A stretch of 64,000 bases of DNA. Source: Jannaschia pagri. GTDB taxonomy: Bacteria > Pseudomonadota > Alphaproteobacteria > Rhodobacterales > Rhodobacteraceae. The stretch covers positions 682,001-746,000 of the forward strand of contig NZ_BPFH01000001.1 in assembly GCF_019655435.1 (NCBI RefSeq). Reading direction: 5' to 3'. The notes under the pieces were generated by a model. The model was not told where the DNA came from. It saw only the letters and a program-made list of their open reading frames with translations, and did no database searches. Position numbers and translations under genes: made by a program. Positions 55,755-64,000 of the stretch are shown piece after piece; within the stretch, counting starts at the first letter, position 1; the number at the start of each line of letters is the position of its first letter.

Positions 55755-57461
55755 TCACTCGGCGGGCACGCCCGGACCCAGGTCCGGCGGGGTGGCCCCG
55801 TCGATCTGATCGTGGGTCGTCGGAACGCCAGCCTTTTCACGGCGACCGTCATTCCAGGTCGCCTTGATGAGCGCGACACACATCAGAACCATCACGATGG
55901 AGAAGGGCAGCGCCCCGATCACCATGGCCGTCTGAATGGCCGAGGTCCCGCCAGAGATCAGCAGACCGGCCACCACCGTGCCCAGGGCCACGCCCCAGAA
56001 GATAATGTGCGGACGCGCCTTGGGGCCTTCGTCGCCAGCGGCGTTGATCGTGTTGACGATCAGAACCGCCGAGTCCGCCGAGGTCACCAGGAAAGTCATC
56101 AGCAGCACCACGATCAGCAGGGCCATGCCCCAGGCCAGGACTTGGGCAATGGGGGCCAACATGAACTCGGTCATGGCGAAGATCTTGTCGCCGTTGCCGG
56201 CCTCATAGATCACACCATTCGCGCCGCCGTTCAGCTCCAGATCTATGGCGGTGCCACCGGCCCAGGCGAACCAGACGAAGCACATCAGCGAGGGCACGAT
56301 CATGGCGCCCAGGATGAACTCCCGAATGGTGCGCCCGCGCGAGATGCGCGCCAGGAACAGACCGACGAAGGGTGCGAAGGCGATCCACCAAGCCCAGTAG
56401 AACACCGGCCACCAGCCCTGCCACTGTGCCAGCAGGAAGGATTCGGAACCTTCGACGCCGTCAGAGGACCAGACGTTGAAGCTCAGCCCCGGGAAGGCGA
56501 TCAGATATTCCCAGATGCCGACAAAGAAGGCGTTCAGACCGAAGAACGTGGCGCCGAAGATGATGAAGAACGACAGCAGGAAGATCGACAGCACCATGTT
56601 GATATTCGACAGCCATTTGATGCCCTTGCCCACGCCCGACAGCGCCGAAAGCGTCGAGGCCCCCATGATGATCAACAGCGCGACGATGATCCCGGTGGTG
56701 GTCACGGCCCCGTCCGCATCAGCCAAACCGCCGATCCCGATCCGGGTCAGACCCGCCACGAATTGCTCCACCCCGAAGCCCAGCGTTTGGGCAACACCCA
56801 GGATGGTCGCGACCACGGCAACGATGTCGATGACATGGCCCAGCCAACCCGCCAGCGACGACCCGAACAGCGGCGTCAGCGACGAGCGGATGGTCAGGGG
56901 CAGACCCCGGCGATAGGCGAAGAACGCCAGGCCAAGACCCGCGATGGCGTAACACGCCCAAGCGCCCAGACCCCAGTGCAGGTAGGACCACTTGTAGGCC
57001 ATGAGGATGTTGTCAGCCTCTTTGGCGGTGGTGATGCCCTGGATCACCTCTGGGTTGTTCTGGAAGTGGGCGACCGGTTCGGCCACGGCCCAGGTCAGCA
57101 TGCCGACGCCGATGCCTGCGCCAAACATCATGGAGAACCAAGAGAAGTTCGAGAACTCCGGCTTTTCGTCGTCGCAGCCCAGGTTCATACGCCCCGAGGT
57201 CGGCCAAAGAGCGAGACCCAAGCAGACGATCACGAAGAGCGCGACGGTCCAGATGTACCAAGCGGCGGCATTGCCCAGGATCCAGGAATTGAGGCCCGAG
57301 AGGACAGCGCCAGATTGGATCGGCCAGACGATGGCCCAGACGCAGAGCACGGAAATGATAACCTTGGCGGGCACGGCGACTTGCTTAGCAAAGCCGTTGT
57401 AGAACCCTCCTTCGGTCGTTTCGATCGGTAGATCGGTCAGTGGTGGTTGTAGGTTACTCAT
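55755..57461 (-). CDS. BCCT family betaine/choline/carnitine transporter
   Basis: 568 residues, twelve helices. Family landmarks: MMFGAGIGVGMLTWAVAEP with the glycine-rich helix 3, the Trp-rich helix 8 WWPVFYWAWWIAFAPFVGLF, then LARISRGRTIREFILG. Typical length. It imports quaternary-ammonium solutes, probably glycine betaine, choline or DMSP-like compounds in a marine bacterium (inference). No dehydrogenase or regulator adjacent. A terminator follows on the minus strand. Confidence 0.94.
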   Translation of the reverse strand: MSNLQPPLTDLPIETTEGGFYNGFAKQVAVPAKVIISVLCVWAIVWPIQSGAVLSGLNSWILGNAAAWYIWTVALFVIVCLGLALWPTSGRMNLGCDDEKPEFSNFSWFSMMFGAGIGVGMLTWAVAEPVAHFQNNPEVIQGITTAKEADNILMAYKWSYLHWGLGAWACYAIAGLGLAFFAYRRGLPLTIRSSLTPLFGSSLAGWLGHVIDIVAVVATILGVAQTLGFGVEQFVAGLTRIGIGGLADADGAVTTTGIIVALLIIMGASTLSALSGVGKGIKWLSNINMVLSIFLLSFFIIFGATFFGLNAFFVGIWEYLIAFPGLSFNVWSSDGVEGSESFLLAQWQGWWPVFYWAWWIAFAPFVGLFLARISRGRTIREFILGAMIVPSLMCFVWFAWAGGTAIDLELNGGANGVIYEAGNGDKIFAMTEFMLAPIAQVLAWGMALLIVVLLMTFLVTSADSAVLIVNTINAAGDEGPKARPHIIFWGVALGTVVAGLLISGGTSAIQTAMVIGALPFSIVMVLMCVALIKATWNDGRREKAGVPTTHDQIDGATPPDLGPGVPAE

Positions 57462-57583
57462 CCCGGTCGCGTCCCATTATTGTTACTATCTGCATAGCCT
57501 GCGCAGCCCGGGACGCTGCTGAAAAGGGAAATGCGACCACTTTGTGACGAATTGCGTCGAAATGCGACACGCTTGTGTCGGAT

Positions 57584-58192
57584 TCACTCCAATCCGACAC
57601 CGCCCTCACGCATCTGGTCCCGCGCCGCAGCCAAAGACCCGTCCAGATCGATGGCCCGCGTCAGGGATTCGATCACTGTCGTGCGAAACCCGAGCCGCGC
57701 CGCGTCCAGCGCGGAATAGGTCACGCAGAAGTCCGTCGCCAAGCCGACCAAGGTCACCGCCTCGACCCCGAGGGTCCGCAGCAGACCTTCCAGCCCGGTG
57801 GGCGTCAGGCGGTCATTCTCAAAGAAGGCCGAATAGCTGTCCACCGCCGGGTTCATCCCCTTGCGGATAACCGCCCGTGCCGGGTCGGTCACAAGGTCCG
57901 GGTGAAAGGCCGCGTCCTCGGTGCCTTGGACACAATGGTCAGGCCAGAGAACCTGGGGACCGTAGGGCATCTCGGTCACATCATAGGGGGTCTTGCCCGG
58001 ATGGCTGGACGCGAAGGAGGAATGTCCCGCCGGGTGCCAATCCTGCGTCAGGATCACATGGGCAAACGACGGCATCAGCGCGTTGATGCCCGCCACGATC
58101 TCATCCCCGCCGGGCACGGCGAGGTTGCCACCGGGGCAGAAGCCGTTTTGCACGTCGATCACGATCAGGGCGTTGGTCTGGGGGCGGGTCAT
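57584..58192 (-). CDS. pncA: nicotinamidase PncA
   Basis: 202 residues from the ATG at 58192. Isochorismatase-fold amidase: Asp13 in ALIVIDVQNGFCPGG, the metal-binding DWHPAGHSSF, PDHCVQGT, and the nucleophile cysteine in VGLATDFCVTYSALDA. Converts nicotinamide to nicotinate, the substrate of PncB encoded 4 kb away. The frame runs upstream to 58306 without homology. Confidence 0.96.
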   Translation of the reverse strand: MTRPQTNALIVIDVQNGFCPGGNLAVPGGDEIVAGINALMPSFAHVILTQDWHPAGHSSFASSHPGKTPYDVTEMPYGPQVLWPDHCVQGTEDAAFHPDLVTDPARAVIRKGMNPAVDSYSAFFENDRLTPTGLEGLLRTLGVEAVTLVGLATDFCVTYSALDAARLGFRTTVIESLTRAIDLDGSLAAARDQMREGGVGLE

Positions 58193-58332
58193 GGGGGCTC
58201 CTCGGCGGGTCGGAAAGGTTCGGCCCTGTTGTGACTTTTGTATGGTGGCGACGCCAGCCCCCCGAAGCACCTGCCCCCCGACACCTCCCCCGGTCTTGCG
58301 GGCCACCCGCCCCAGGTCGTAGACCGCGCCCC

Positions 58333-59235
58333 ATGATCACCGTTGCAGCCTTCTACAAATTCGCGCGCCTGCCGGACCCAAGCGCGCTCCGCCCCGCCAT
58401 CCTTGCGGTGGCAGAGCGGGCTGGCATCAAAGGGTCGATCCTGATCGCCCGCGAGGGGCTAAACGGCACCATCGCGGGGTCAGCCTCTGGGGTCGAGGAC
58501 CTGCTGACCCACCTGCGCAGCCTGCCCGGGTGCGACGGGCTAGAGGCGAAGTACAGCACCGCAGCGCAGATGCCCTTTGGCAAGCTGAAGGTGCGGCTAA
58601 AGCGCGAAATCGTGACCATGAAACAGCCCGACGTAGACCCTCTGTTGGGCGTAGGCCGCTATGTTGCGCCCGCCGATTGGAACGCGGTCATCCGCGACCC
58701 GGACACCGTGGTGATCGATACGCGCAACGACTACGAAGTGGCCATCGGCACCTTCGACGGGGCAATCGACCCGAAAACCGAGAGCTTTGGCGCCTTTCCC
58801 GAGTGGTGGGAAGCGAACCGCGAGCGGTTCGAGGGCAAGCGCATCGCCATGTTCTGCACCGGTGGAATCCGCTGCGAGAAATCCACGGCCTACCTGCGCG
58901 GACAGGGCGTCGATGACGTGGTCCACCTCCAGGGTGGCATCCTGAAATACCTGGAAGAGATCCCGGCGGAGCAGAGCCTATGGCAGGGCGCTTGCTTCGT
59001 GTTCGACGACCGCGTGAGCGTGGAACACGGCTTGGCCGAGGGCGAGCATGTGCTGTGTCATGCTTGCAGGCGTCCCCTGACCCAGGCCGACACCGCCCTG
59101 CCCGCCTATGAGCCGGGGGTTCAGTGTCACCACTGCGTTGGTCAGTTCACTGAGACCGACCGCAACCGTTTCCGCGAACGGATGAAGCAGATGCGGCTGG
59201 CCCGCGCACGGGGTGAGCGTCACCTGGGCGGCTAA
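58333..59235 (+). CDS. trhO: tRNA uridine(34) 5-hydroxylase TrhO (rhodanese family)
   Basis: 300 residues from the ATG at 58333. N-terminal acylphosphatase-like domain (IAREGLNGTIAGSASG), then a rhodanese domain with the catalytic Cys175 in IAMFCTGGIRCEKS (and Cys181), and a C-terminal zinc-like CxxC...CxxC (HACRRPL, CHHCVG). It performs oxygen-dependent hydroxylation of U34 in tRNAs, upstream of cmo5U/mcmo5U, joining mnmD and the queuosine-precursor transporter as wobble-base genes. Confidence 0.95.
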   Translation: MITVAAFYKFARLPDPSALRPAILAVAERAGIKGSILIAREGLNGTIAGSASGVEDLLTHLRSLPGCDGLEAKYSTAAQMPFGKLKVRLKREIVTMKQPDVDPLLGVGRYVAPADWNAVIRDPDTVVIDTRNDYEVAIGTFDGAIDPKTESFGAFPEWWEANRERFEGKRIAMFCTGGIRCEKSTAYLRGQGVDDVVHLQGGILKYLEEIPAEQSLWQGACFVFDDRVSVEHGLAEGEHVLCHACRRPLTQADTALPAYEPGVQCHHCVGQFTETDRNRFRERMKQMRLARARGERHLGG

Positions 59236-59238
59236 GGT

Positions 59239-59352
59239 CTATTGGGTTTGCGCGTCGTCGCGGGTGTCGGTCCGGCGCAGGGTCTGCACCAGGATCCGGG
59301 CCACGGCTACGGCCAGACAGACGGCCCCCACGAGAATCAGAAGATCGGTCAT
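59239..59352 (-). CDS. 37-residue single-pass membrane protein
   Basis: ATG at 59352, nine bases after GGGAGG; stop TAG at 59239. Sequence MTDLLILVGAVCLAVAVARI then a basic tail ending in Thr-Gln. One transmembrane helix with the basic tail inside. Convergent with trhO, 3 bp apart. Not recognised; too small for most gene callers. Confidence 0.45.
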   Translation of the reverse strand: MTDLLILVGAVCLAVAVARILVQTLRRTDTRDDAQTQ

Positions 59353-59461
59353 CACACATCGCCTCCCAACGATTGCAGATACTGGAGCCTAGCCAGAGCT
59401 TGTGCCCCGGTCAAATGCGGTGTTCCTTGGTATGCAATGGGCTGCATGGGAGGGGATGGCC

Positions 59462-60178
59462 GTGATACCTTTGGTCCTGTTGCCGGGGATGATGTGCGAC
59501 GCGCGCCTGTTCGCGCCCCAGCTCGCGGCGATCCACGATCGGGCCGTGATGGTCGCCCCCATCGGCGGCGCGGAGACGGTCCAGGCCCTGGCGGCGGAGG
59601 TCCTGCGCGTGGCGCCGCCACGGTTCGCACTGGCGGGGCTGAGCATGGGCGGCATCGTCGCCATGGAGATCATGGCCCAGGCGGCGGACCGCGTGGCGGG
59701 TCTGGCCCTGATGGACACCAACCCCAAGTCGGAGGCCGAGGCCGTGGCCCAGCGGCGCGCGCCCCAGATCGCGGCGGTCCAAGACGGCGGGCTGCGCCGC
59801 GTGATGCGCGATGAGATGAAGCCCAACTACCTGGCCGATGGCCCGAATGTCGGGGCGATCCTGGACACTTGCATGGCCATGGCCGAGGCTTTGGGGCCAG
59901 AGGTGTTTGTCCGCCAGTCCCGCGCGCTGATGGTAAGGCCCGACCAGCAGCAGGTCCTGCGCGACGTGCGCGTGCCCTCCCTGGTCTTGTGCGGGGCAGA
60001 CGACGGGCTCTGCCCCGTGTTCCGGCATGAGGGGATGCACGGGCTGATCCCCGGCTCAGACCTGGTGATCGTGCCCGATGCGGGGCATTTGCCCACTCTG
60101 GAACAGCCGGAGGCCACGACCGAGGCCCTGCGCCAGTGGCTGGCGAAGGTGGAGGCCGCGGAATGCACCACGCCTTGA
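59462..60178 (+). CDS. alpha/beta-fold hydrolase
   Basis: 238 residues, counted from GTG 59462, which has the ribosome-binding sequence GGGAGGGG eight bases before it; ATG 59456 lies too close. The triad is Ser in GLSMGGIVA, Asp in CGADDGLCP and His in DAGHLPTLEQP. Small cap. Resembles bacterial proline iminopeptidase/BioH-like hydrolases; substrate unknown. Its last 16 bp overlap the next gene. Confidence 0.85.
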   Translation: MIPLVLLPGMMCDARLFAPQLAAIHDRAVMVAPIGGAETVQALAAEVLRVAPPRFALAGLSMGGIVAMEIMAQAADRVAGLALMDTNPKSEAEAVAQRRAPQIAAVQDGGLRRVMRDEMKPNYLADGPNVGAILDTCMAMAEALGPEVFVRQSRALMVRPDQQQVLRDVRVPSLVLCGADDGLCPVFRHEGMHGLIPGSDLVIVPDAGHLPTLEQPEATTEALRQWLAKVEAAECTTP

Positions 60179-60603
60179 TCATGTTGGCCGCAGGGATCGG
60201 CATCCCGATCCTCGCGGCGTTGAACGCACGTTTAGGGGCCAACATTGGGGCGCCAGCGGCGGCGGCAACGGTCCTGTTTGCTGTGGCCTTCACCTGTTCG
60301 GCGGTGGTGGCCAGCGTGACGGGCCTCGGCGGCTTCGCGCGTCTGGCTGGCCAGCCGCCCCATCTGTTTCTGGCCGGGGCGCTGATCGCCTTCTACGTGC
60401 TGTCCATCACTTGGATCGCGCCCGTCTTTGGCGTCGGCAACGCGGTGCTGTTCGTCCTGCTGGGCCAAATGATCTCATCCGCGCTCATCGACCAATTCGG
60501 CCTGTTCGGCGCGCGGGCGACGGGAGTGTCACCCCTGCGCTTGCTGGGATTGGCAACCATGGCGTTGGGCCTTGTCCTCACCCAACTGGGGCGCGACGGC
60601 TGA
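60163..60603 (+). CDS. DMT-family small membrane protein (YdcZ / DUF606)
   Basis: 146 residues from the ATG at 60163, with GGAGG at 60150. Four or five hydrophobic helices and the DMT pattern AALNARLGANIGAPAAA at the N-terminus; half the size of EamA transporters, so it should dimerise. Substrate unknown. Overlaps the hydrolase gene, suggesting co-translation. Confidence 0.78.
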   Translation: MHHALIMLAAGIGIPILAALNARLGANIGAPAAAATVLFAVAFTCSAVVASVTGLGGFARLAGQPPHLFLAGALIAFYVLSITWIAPVFGVGNAVLFVLLGQMISSALIDQFGLFGARATGVSPLRLLGLATMALGLVLTQLGRDG

Positions 60604-60604
60604 G

Positions 60605-60636
60605 GGGCCGCCAATTTTTCGTGAAAAATTGGGCCC
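60605..60636. terminator. bidirectional terminator
   Basis: GGGC-CCAATTTTT/AAAAATTGG-GCCC stem with a CGTG loop between two convergent genes. The A/T runs on both flanks let it serve both directions. Related to the hairpin at 33316-33340. Confidence 0.75.
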
Positions 60637-60639
60637 GAC

Positions 60640-62031
60640 TCAAGCCTCTGGCACAACCTTACCGGGGTTCAGGCGGTTGTCCGGATCCAAGGCGCCTTTG
60701 ATCGCGCGCATCACGTCCAGCGCGACGGGGTCCTTGCGGCGGGACATGGTGCCCAGTTTGGACAGGCCGATCCCGTGTTCCGCGCTGATGGAGCCGCCCA
60801 GATCGACGGTGACCTCTTCGATCATCTCCCGGATTGCGTCCAGGTGTGCCGGGGCATCGGACGTAGGATAGACCGTCAGGTGGATGTTGCCGTCACCCAA
60901 ATGCGCACAAATCAAGTGGTCTGCGCCTGCGTCCATCTGGGCCAGCCGCGCGGTCATCGTCTCAATGAACGGAGCCACACCATCCAAGGGCAGCGCCACG
61001 TCGTTGTCGACGATGGGCAAGCGGGTGAAGGTGATTTCGGCGGCGGCCTCGCGCATCTCCCAGATATGGGCCCGCTGGGCCTCGTTCTGGGCGACGGTGG
61101 CGTCCAAGACATCCCCTGCCTCAACGGCATCGGCCAGGACCTGTTCCAGCATATCACCTAAGGGTCGGCTGAGACCGCCGAGGTCGATCATAACGGCGTG
61201 GTCGTGGATGGCGAAGGGCTGCCGCAGATCGGGGCGGTGTTGGGCCAGGGCCTCCATGTAGGTGCGCGGCATGTATTCGAAGGCTTCCACCGCGCCATCC
61301 GTAGCCGTCTGAAGCGCCCGCAAGACGCGTAAGGCAGCTGGTAGATCTCGGACGGCAGCCAAAGCGGCAGCATGATACCGGGGTGCCGGTACCAAGCGCA
61401 GCACGGCGGCGGTGATCACGCCCAGGGTGCCCTCGCCCCCGATGAAGAGGTCTCGCAAATCATAGCCGGAGTTGTCCTTGCGCAACTCGCTCATCAGATC
61501 CAGCACCCGGCCATCGGCCAGCACCACCTCGATCCCCAAAACCAGACCCCGGGTGGAGCCATAGCGCACCACATTGGAGCCCCCCGCGTTGGTCGAGAGC
61601 AAGCCACCGATCCGGGCGGAGCCGCGCGCGCCCAAGGTGAGCGGAAACATCAGATCATGGGCTGCGACGGCGTCGTGGACATCGGACAGGATCGCCCCCG
61701 CCTCAACCACGGCAAGCCCTGCGTCAGGCCGCACCTCGCGAATGGCAGTCATGCGTTCGAACGAGATCATCAATGCGCCGGTGTTGGCCGTGCCCCCGAC
61801 GAGGCCGGTGTTGCCGCCAACGGGGACGATGGACAGCCCATGGTCCGCAGCGACCCGGACGCAGCCCTGAACCTCCGCAGTCGACGCCGGGCGGACAACG
61901 GCCAGCGGGTCGGCCCGCCATTTGCCAGTCCAGTCCTTGGCGAACCGCTCCGTGGCTTGACCGGTGAGAACATGCGCCTCGCCCAGCAAGCTGCGCAACG
62001 CATCCAGCGGATCCGCGTGATGATCTTTCAT
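60640..62031 (-). CDS. FAD-binding oxidase/dehydrogenase (GlcD / D-2-hydroxyglutarate dehydrogenase type)
   Basis: 463 residues from the ATG at 62031, preceded by GGAGG. VAO-fold FAD domain: VPVGGNTGLVGG, TLGARGSARIGGLLSTNAGGS and GGEGTLGVITAA; C-terminal FAD_oxidase_C domain with HLGDGNIHLTVYP and SISAEHGIGLSKLGTMSRRKDP. It oxidises a D-2-hydroxyacid; glycolate, D-lactate and D-2-hydroxyglutarate are all possible. No glcE/glcF partners adjacent, which favours a stand-alone dehydrogenase (inference). Confidence 0.9.
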   Translation of the reverse strand: MKDHHADPLDALRSLLGEAHVLTGQATERFAKDWTGKWRADPLAVVRPASTAEVQGCVRVAADHGLSIVPVGGNTGLVGGTANTGALMISFERMTAIREVRPDAGLAVVEAGAILSDVHDAVAAHDLMFPLTLGARGSARIGGLLSTNAGGSNVVRYGSTRGLVLGIEVVLADGRVLDLMSELRKDNSGYDLRDLFIGGEGTLGVITAAVLRLVPAPRYHAAALAAVRDLPAALRVLRALQTATDGAVEAFEYMPRTYMEALAQHRPDLRQPFAIHDHAVMIDLGGLSRPLGDMLEQVLADAVEAGDVLDATVAQNEAQRAHIWEMREAAAEITFTRLPIVDNDVALPLDGVAPFIETMTARLAQMDAGADHLICAHLGDGNIHLTVYPTSDAPAHLDAIREMIEEVTVDLGGSISAEHGIGLSKLGTMSRRKDPVALDVMRAIKGALDPDNRLNPGKVVPEA

Positions 62032-62134
62032 GGGACACCTCCGAAGTCGCGACGGTGCCACGACATCCTGGGGAAGAAAAGCGGCCAAAACGCGCTTGAC
62101 GCCCCCCCGCGCGTTCCGTATCCCGCGCGCCAGT

Positions 62135-62211
62135 GGCGGTATAGCTCAGTTGGTTAGAGCAGAGGAATCATAATCCTTGTGTCCGGGGTTCGAGTCCCTG
62201 TACCGCCACCA
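62135..62211 (+). tRNA. tRNA-Met (CAT), elongator type
   Basis: 77 bases: acceptor GGCGGTA/TACCGCC, D arm GCTC...GAGC, anticodon stem GAGGA/TCCTT around loop ATCATAA (anticodon CAT), T arm with GGTTCGAGTCC, encoded CCA. The acceptor closes with a G-C pair and there is no GGG run in the anticodon stem, so it is not the initiator; tRNA-Ile2 (lysidine) also has CAT but differs in sequence. Confidence 0.93.
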
Positions 62212-62344
62212 ATCACCCAAGCGATGTGAAACGGCGACCGTGAGGGCGTGAGGGCGTGAGAGCCCCTGACGCCGGGTGCCCAATCAAGCAATTGAAATGT
62301 CCCCATTCTGACGGGATCGGGAGGGGGCGGAGCCCATAGCGGGC

Positions 62345-62818
62345 GTGGTCTGGCTGAGCGGTCGGCGGTGGTCTGCGATTGTACCCCATCTTCCGACAAA
62401 CCAACCGGGCACGCGTCGGGCGGCCGACCGTCGGGCTATCCCCGGCATCGTGCACGTTCCACGGTTTGGCTGCCCCTGGCGTGACTGTCCGGCGGTCTAC
62501 GGGCGCTGGAGCCGCTGCTCCCGGCGCAGCATTTGGAAGCACCTGTTCGCGGCGCCACGCGAGATCGCTCTGGGTGCGGCGCATGTCATCGACAGCGCCT
62601 TCGTGAAGGTCGCGCGCTCTGCCACTGGGTCCAAAGGGGAGGCGAGGCACGCCATCGCGCGCGCGGGGACCCACGACGAAGGTCCACCTGATCGTGGCCA
62701 CAGAACCATCGAACGCGCCATGAATCGCCTCAGGGACTGGCGCCGCGTCCGGACCCGCTACGACCAAGGCGCTGACACCTGCAGGTCGGTCGTTCACCTC
62801 GCTGATGCCATCACATGA
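62345..62818 (+). pseudogene. decayed IS5-family transposase
   Basis: 157-codon frame that matches the ends of an IS5-type transposase but lacks the middle. N-terminal region: WSAIVPHLPTNQPGTRR, DRRAIPGIVHV, GCPWRDCPAVYG; the first catalytic Asp is kept in HVIDSAFVK; the C-terminal catalytic Glu is in RTIERAMNRLRDWRRVRTRY. The segment with the second Asp is missing (about 100 residues), so it is inactive. It lies between tRNA-Met and otsA; clear inverted-repeat ends were not found. Confidence 0.8.
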
Positions 62819-62840
62819 CGATACTGAACGATTGCCGAGC

Positions 62841-64000
62841 TTAAGGCTCTCCGAGGGACGGAACGCCGTCGCGCAGGCGGTCGAGGTAAGTTGTCGTCCA
62901 CCACGCAATGTCCTGTTCGAACACACCGCGCATGAGCGCGCCATGGCGCGACATGCGCTCCTCCAACGGCATGGTCAGCGCCGCGGCGATCGTTTCGGCA
63001 AAGCTGGTCTCATCAAAGGGATTTACCAGCAGAGCCGCCTCCATTTGTTCGGCGGCCCCCGCGAAATGCGACAAGATCAAAACCCCCGGATCATTTGGGT
63101 CTTGGGCTGCCACAAACTCTTTCGCCACAAGGTTCATCCCATCCGCCAAAGGGGTCACCAAGGCTACATCCGCCCGTCGATACAGCGCGGCGATGTGTTC
63201 GCGGTCGATATGGCGGCGCACGTAACGAATGGGGGTCCAATCCAGATCGGCATGGGCGCCGTTGATGGACCCTGCCGCGCGCTCCAACTCTTCTCGGATG
63301 TCCTGGTAGGCGGCTACGTCTTCGCGGGAGACCGGCGCGATTTGCAGGAACGTCGGGCGCGGCGCATCCTCGTCGCGGCCTGCGAGGAACGTCCCGAATG
63401 CCTGGAACCGATGGACAAGGCCCTTGGAATAGTCGAGCCGGTCCACACCGATCAAAAGGGGCGCCTTGGGGGCAAGTTGCAGTTCAGGGGTCGGGACAGC
63501 AGCCGCCGTTTCGGCAAAGCCCTCGGCGTCGATCCCGATGGGAAAGCTCAGCACCGAGAACACGCGCCCCTCGAGACCCCAGGTGCCTTCCTTCAGAACT
63601 TGGGCACGCTCATCCTGGCGCAGGACATCGAAGGCCGCGGCCACGTCACGTTGGGCTTGAAGACCGACGATGTCATGGGCGGCCAGCCACGTCGGAAACT
63701 GCGCCGCCTCCGGCAGGGCCAAGATGTCCGTCACATTGGGGAACGGAATATGCAGGAACAGACCAATCCGAGCCTCCACCCCGAGGGCCCGCAGTTCCGC
63801 TGCGACCATCAGAAAATGATAGTCGTGGATCCAGATAACATCGTCGGGGCGCAGGATCGCCGCGATAGACCTGGCGACGCGCGCGTTGACGGCGGCGTAG
63901 GCCTCGAAATCCTCTGCGTTGATTTCCAACAGGTCCGACCGGTGGTGGAACAGCGGCCATAACACCGAATTGGAATAGCCCAGGTAGAAGCCTTTGTGCT
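62841..64000 (-). CDS. otsA: alpha,alpha-trehalose-phosphate synthase (OtsA), partial
   Basis: The gene ends at 62841 and continues past the window, so only the C-terminal part (about 386 codons) is seen. GT20 family: makes trehalose 6-phosphate from UDP-glucose and glucose 6-phosphate. Blocks: FYLGYSNSVLWPLFHH, WIHDYHFLMVAAELR, LFLHIPFP, GVDRLDYSKGLVHR, RRADVALVTPLADGMNLVAKEF and GVLILSHFAGAAEQM. otsB is not in the window downstream of it. The neighbouring IS remnant does not cut the coding frame. Confidence 0.96.
   Translation of the reverse strand, partial: HKGFYLGYSNSVLWPLFHHRSDLLEINAEDFEAYAAVNARVARSIAAILRPDDVIWIHDYHFLMVAAELRALGVEARIGLFLHIPFPNVTDILALPEAAQFPTWLAAHDIVGLQAQRDVAAAFDVLRQDERAQVLKEGTWGLEGRVFSVLSFPIGIDAEGFAETAAAVPTPELQLAPKAPLLIGVDRLDYSKGLVHRFQAFGTFLAGRDEDAPRPTFLQIAPVSREDVAAYQDIREELERAAGSINGAHADLDWTPIRYVRRHIDREHIAALYRRADVALVTPLADGMNLVAKEFVAAQDPNDPGVLILSHFAGAAEQMEAALLVNPFDETSFAETIAAALTMPLEERMSRHGALMRGVFEQDIAWWTTTYLDRLRDGVPSLGEP

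Noticed and set aside
55452-57431. 659-codon plus-strand frame
   Set aside because: Antisense shadow of the BCCT transporter; rich in Arg, Gly, Asp and Gln with no protein-like blocks.
62135-62211. tRNA-Ile2 (CAT, lysidine-modified) instead of tRNA-Met
   Set aside because: The acceptor and stem sequences fit elongator tRNA-Met of alphaproteobacteria better; only checking the other CAT tRNAs of the genome would settle it fully.

Overview
The window reads as chromosomal DNA from a high-GC alphaproteobacterium of the Rhodobacteraceae (Roseobacter group). This rests on gene content rather than a database match: aerobic-type cobalamin genes (cobN, cobO, cobW, a CbiM-like permease, a DUF1636 protein), roseobacter-type conserved proteins such as the receiver-like protein at 4915-5313, frequent GTG/TTG starts with 4-bp ATGA/GTGA overlaps, and G/C-rich intergenic hairpins next to a CTTCTTCTCGGC motif. 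Almost everything is core metabolism and information processing. No CRISPR array, prophage, rRNA operon or complete insertion sequence was seen. The only tRNA is an elongator tRNA-Met.

Layout. 0-5.3 kb: a HAD-like protein without its nucleophile, greA, a membrane protein, an MFS exporter, a glutathionyl-hydroquinone reductase and a receiver-like protein. 5.5-9 kb: DUF1636-cobD-cbiB and a lytic transglycosylase. 9-13.6 kb: a transglutaminase-like protein and smc. 13.8-16.5 kb: a cobalamin riboswitch, the CbiM-like permease, cobW with a 45-residue His/Asp tract, and a GNAT acetyltransferase. 16.8-23.2 kb: psuG, cobN, a small lipoprotein and cobO. Cobalamin functions are thus spread over at least four transcription units between 5.5 and 23.2 kb, and a clear B12 riboswitch is visible only at the cobalt-uptake unit.

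23-34.8 kb: a GT61-type glycosyltransferase, then the minus-strand unit ileS - leucine-rich-repeat protein - DUF3253 joined by 4-bp overlaps, then ycjX-ycjF followed by a cyclic-nucleotide-domain/thioredoxin-reductase-like fusion. 34.8-42 kb: ada, a decayed region, truA, an unknown multi-pass membrane protein, lldD with a GntR-like operator, and an MFS protein. 42.2-50.2 kb: smpB, an MFS protein and dapA on the minus strand; slt; a DMT transporter; mnmD and an MnmC-like oxidoreductase encoded divergently; a queuosine-precursor transporter. 50.2-53.7 kb is the most unusual part: a tiny transcription unit with a 16-nt perfect complement of the 16S rRNA 3' end ahead of the ribosome-rescue gene arfB, then a lower-GC orphan P-loop ATPase inserted directly after pncB. 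53.8-64 kb: panC, a cysteine-cluster protein, a BCCT transporter, pncA, trhO, a 37-residue membrane protein, a hydrolase, a small DMT protein, a GlcD-type FAD oxidase, tRNA-Met, a decayed IS5-family transposase and the 3' part of otsA, which runs off the edge.

Functional themes are cobalamin synthesis and cobalt uptake, NAD salvage (pncB, pncA), wobble-uridine and queuosine modification (mnmD, trhO, a queuosine-precursor transporter, plus truA elsewhere on the anticodon arm), ribosome rescue (smpB, arfB) and peptidoglycan turnover (two lytic transglycosylases). No complete new multi-gene system was recognised. The best leads are the arfB leader, the orphan ATPase, the intergenic repeat apparently embedded in cobN, and the fusion protein in the ycjX-ycjF unit.
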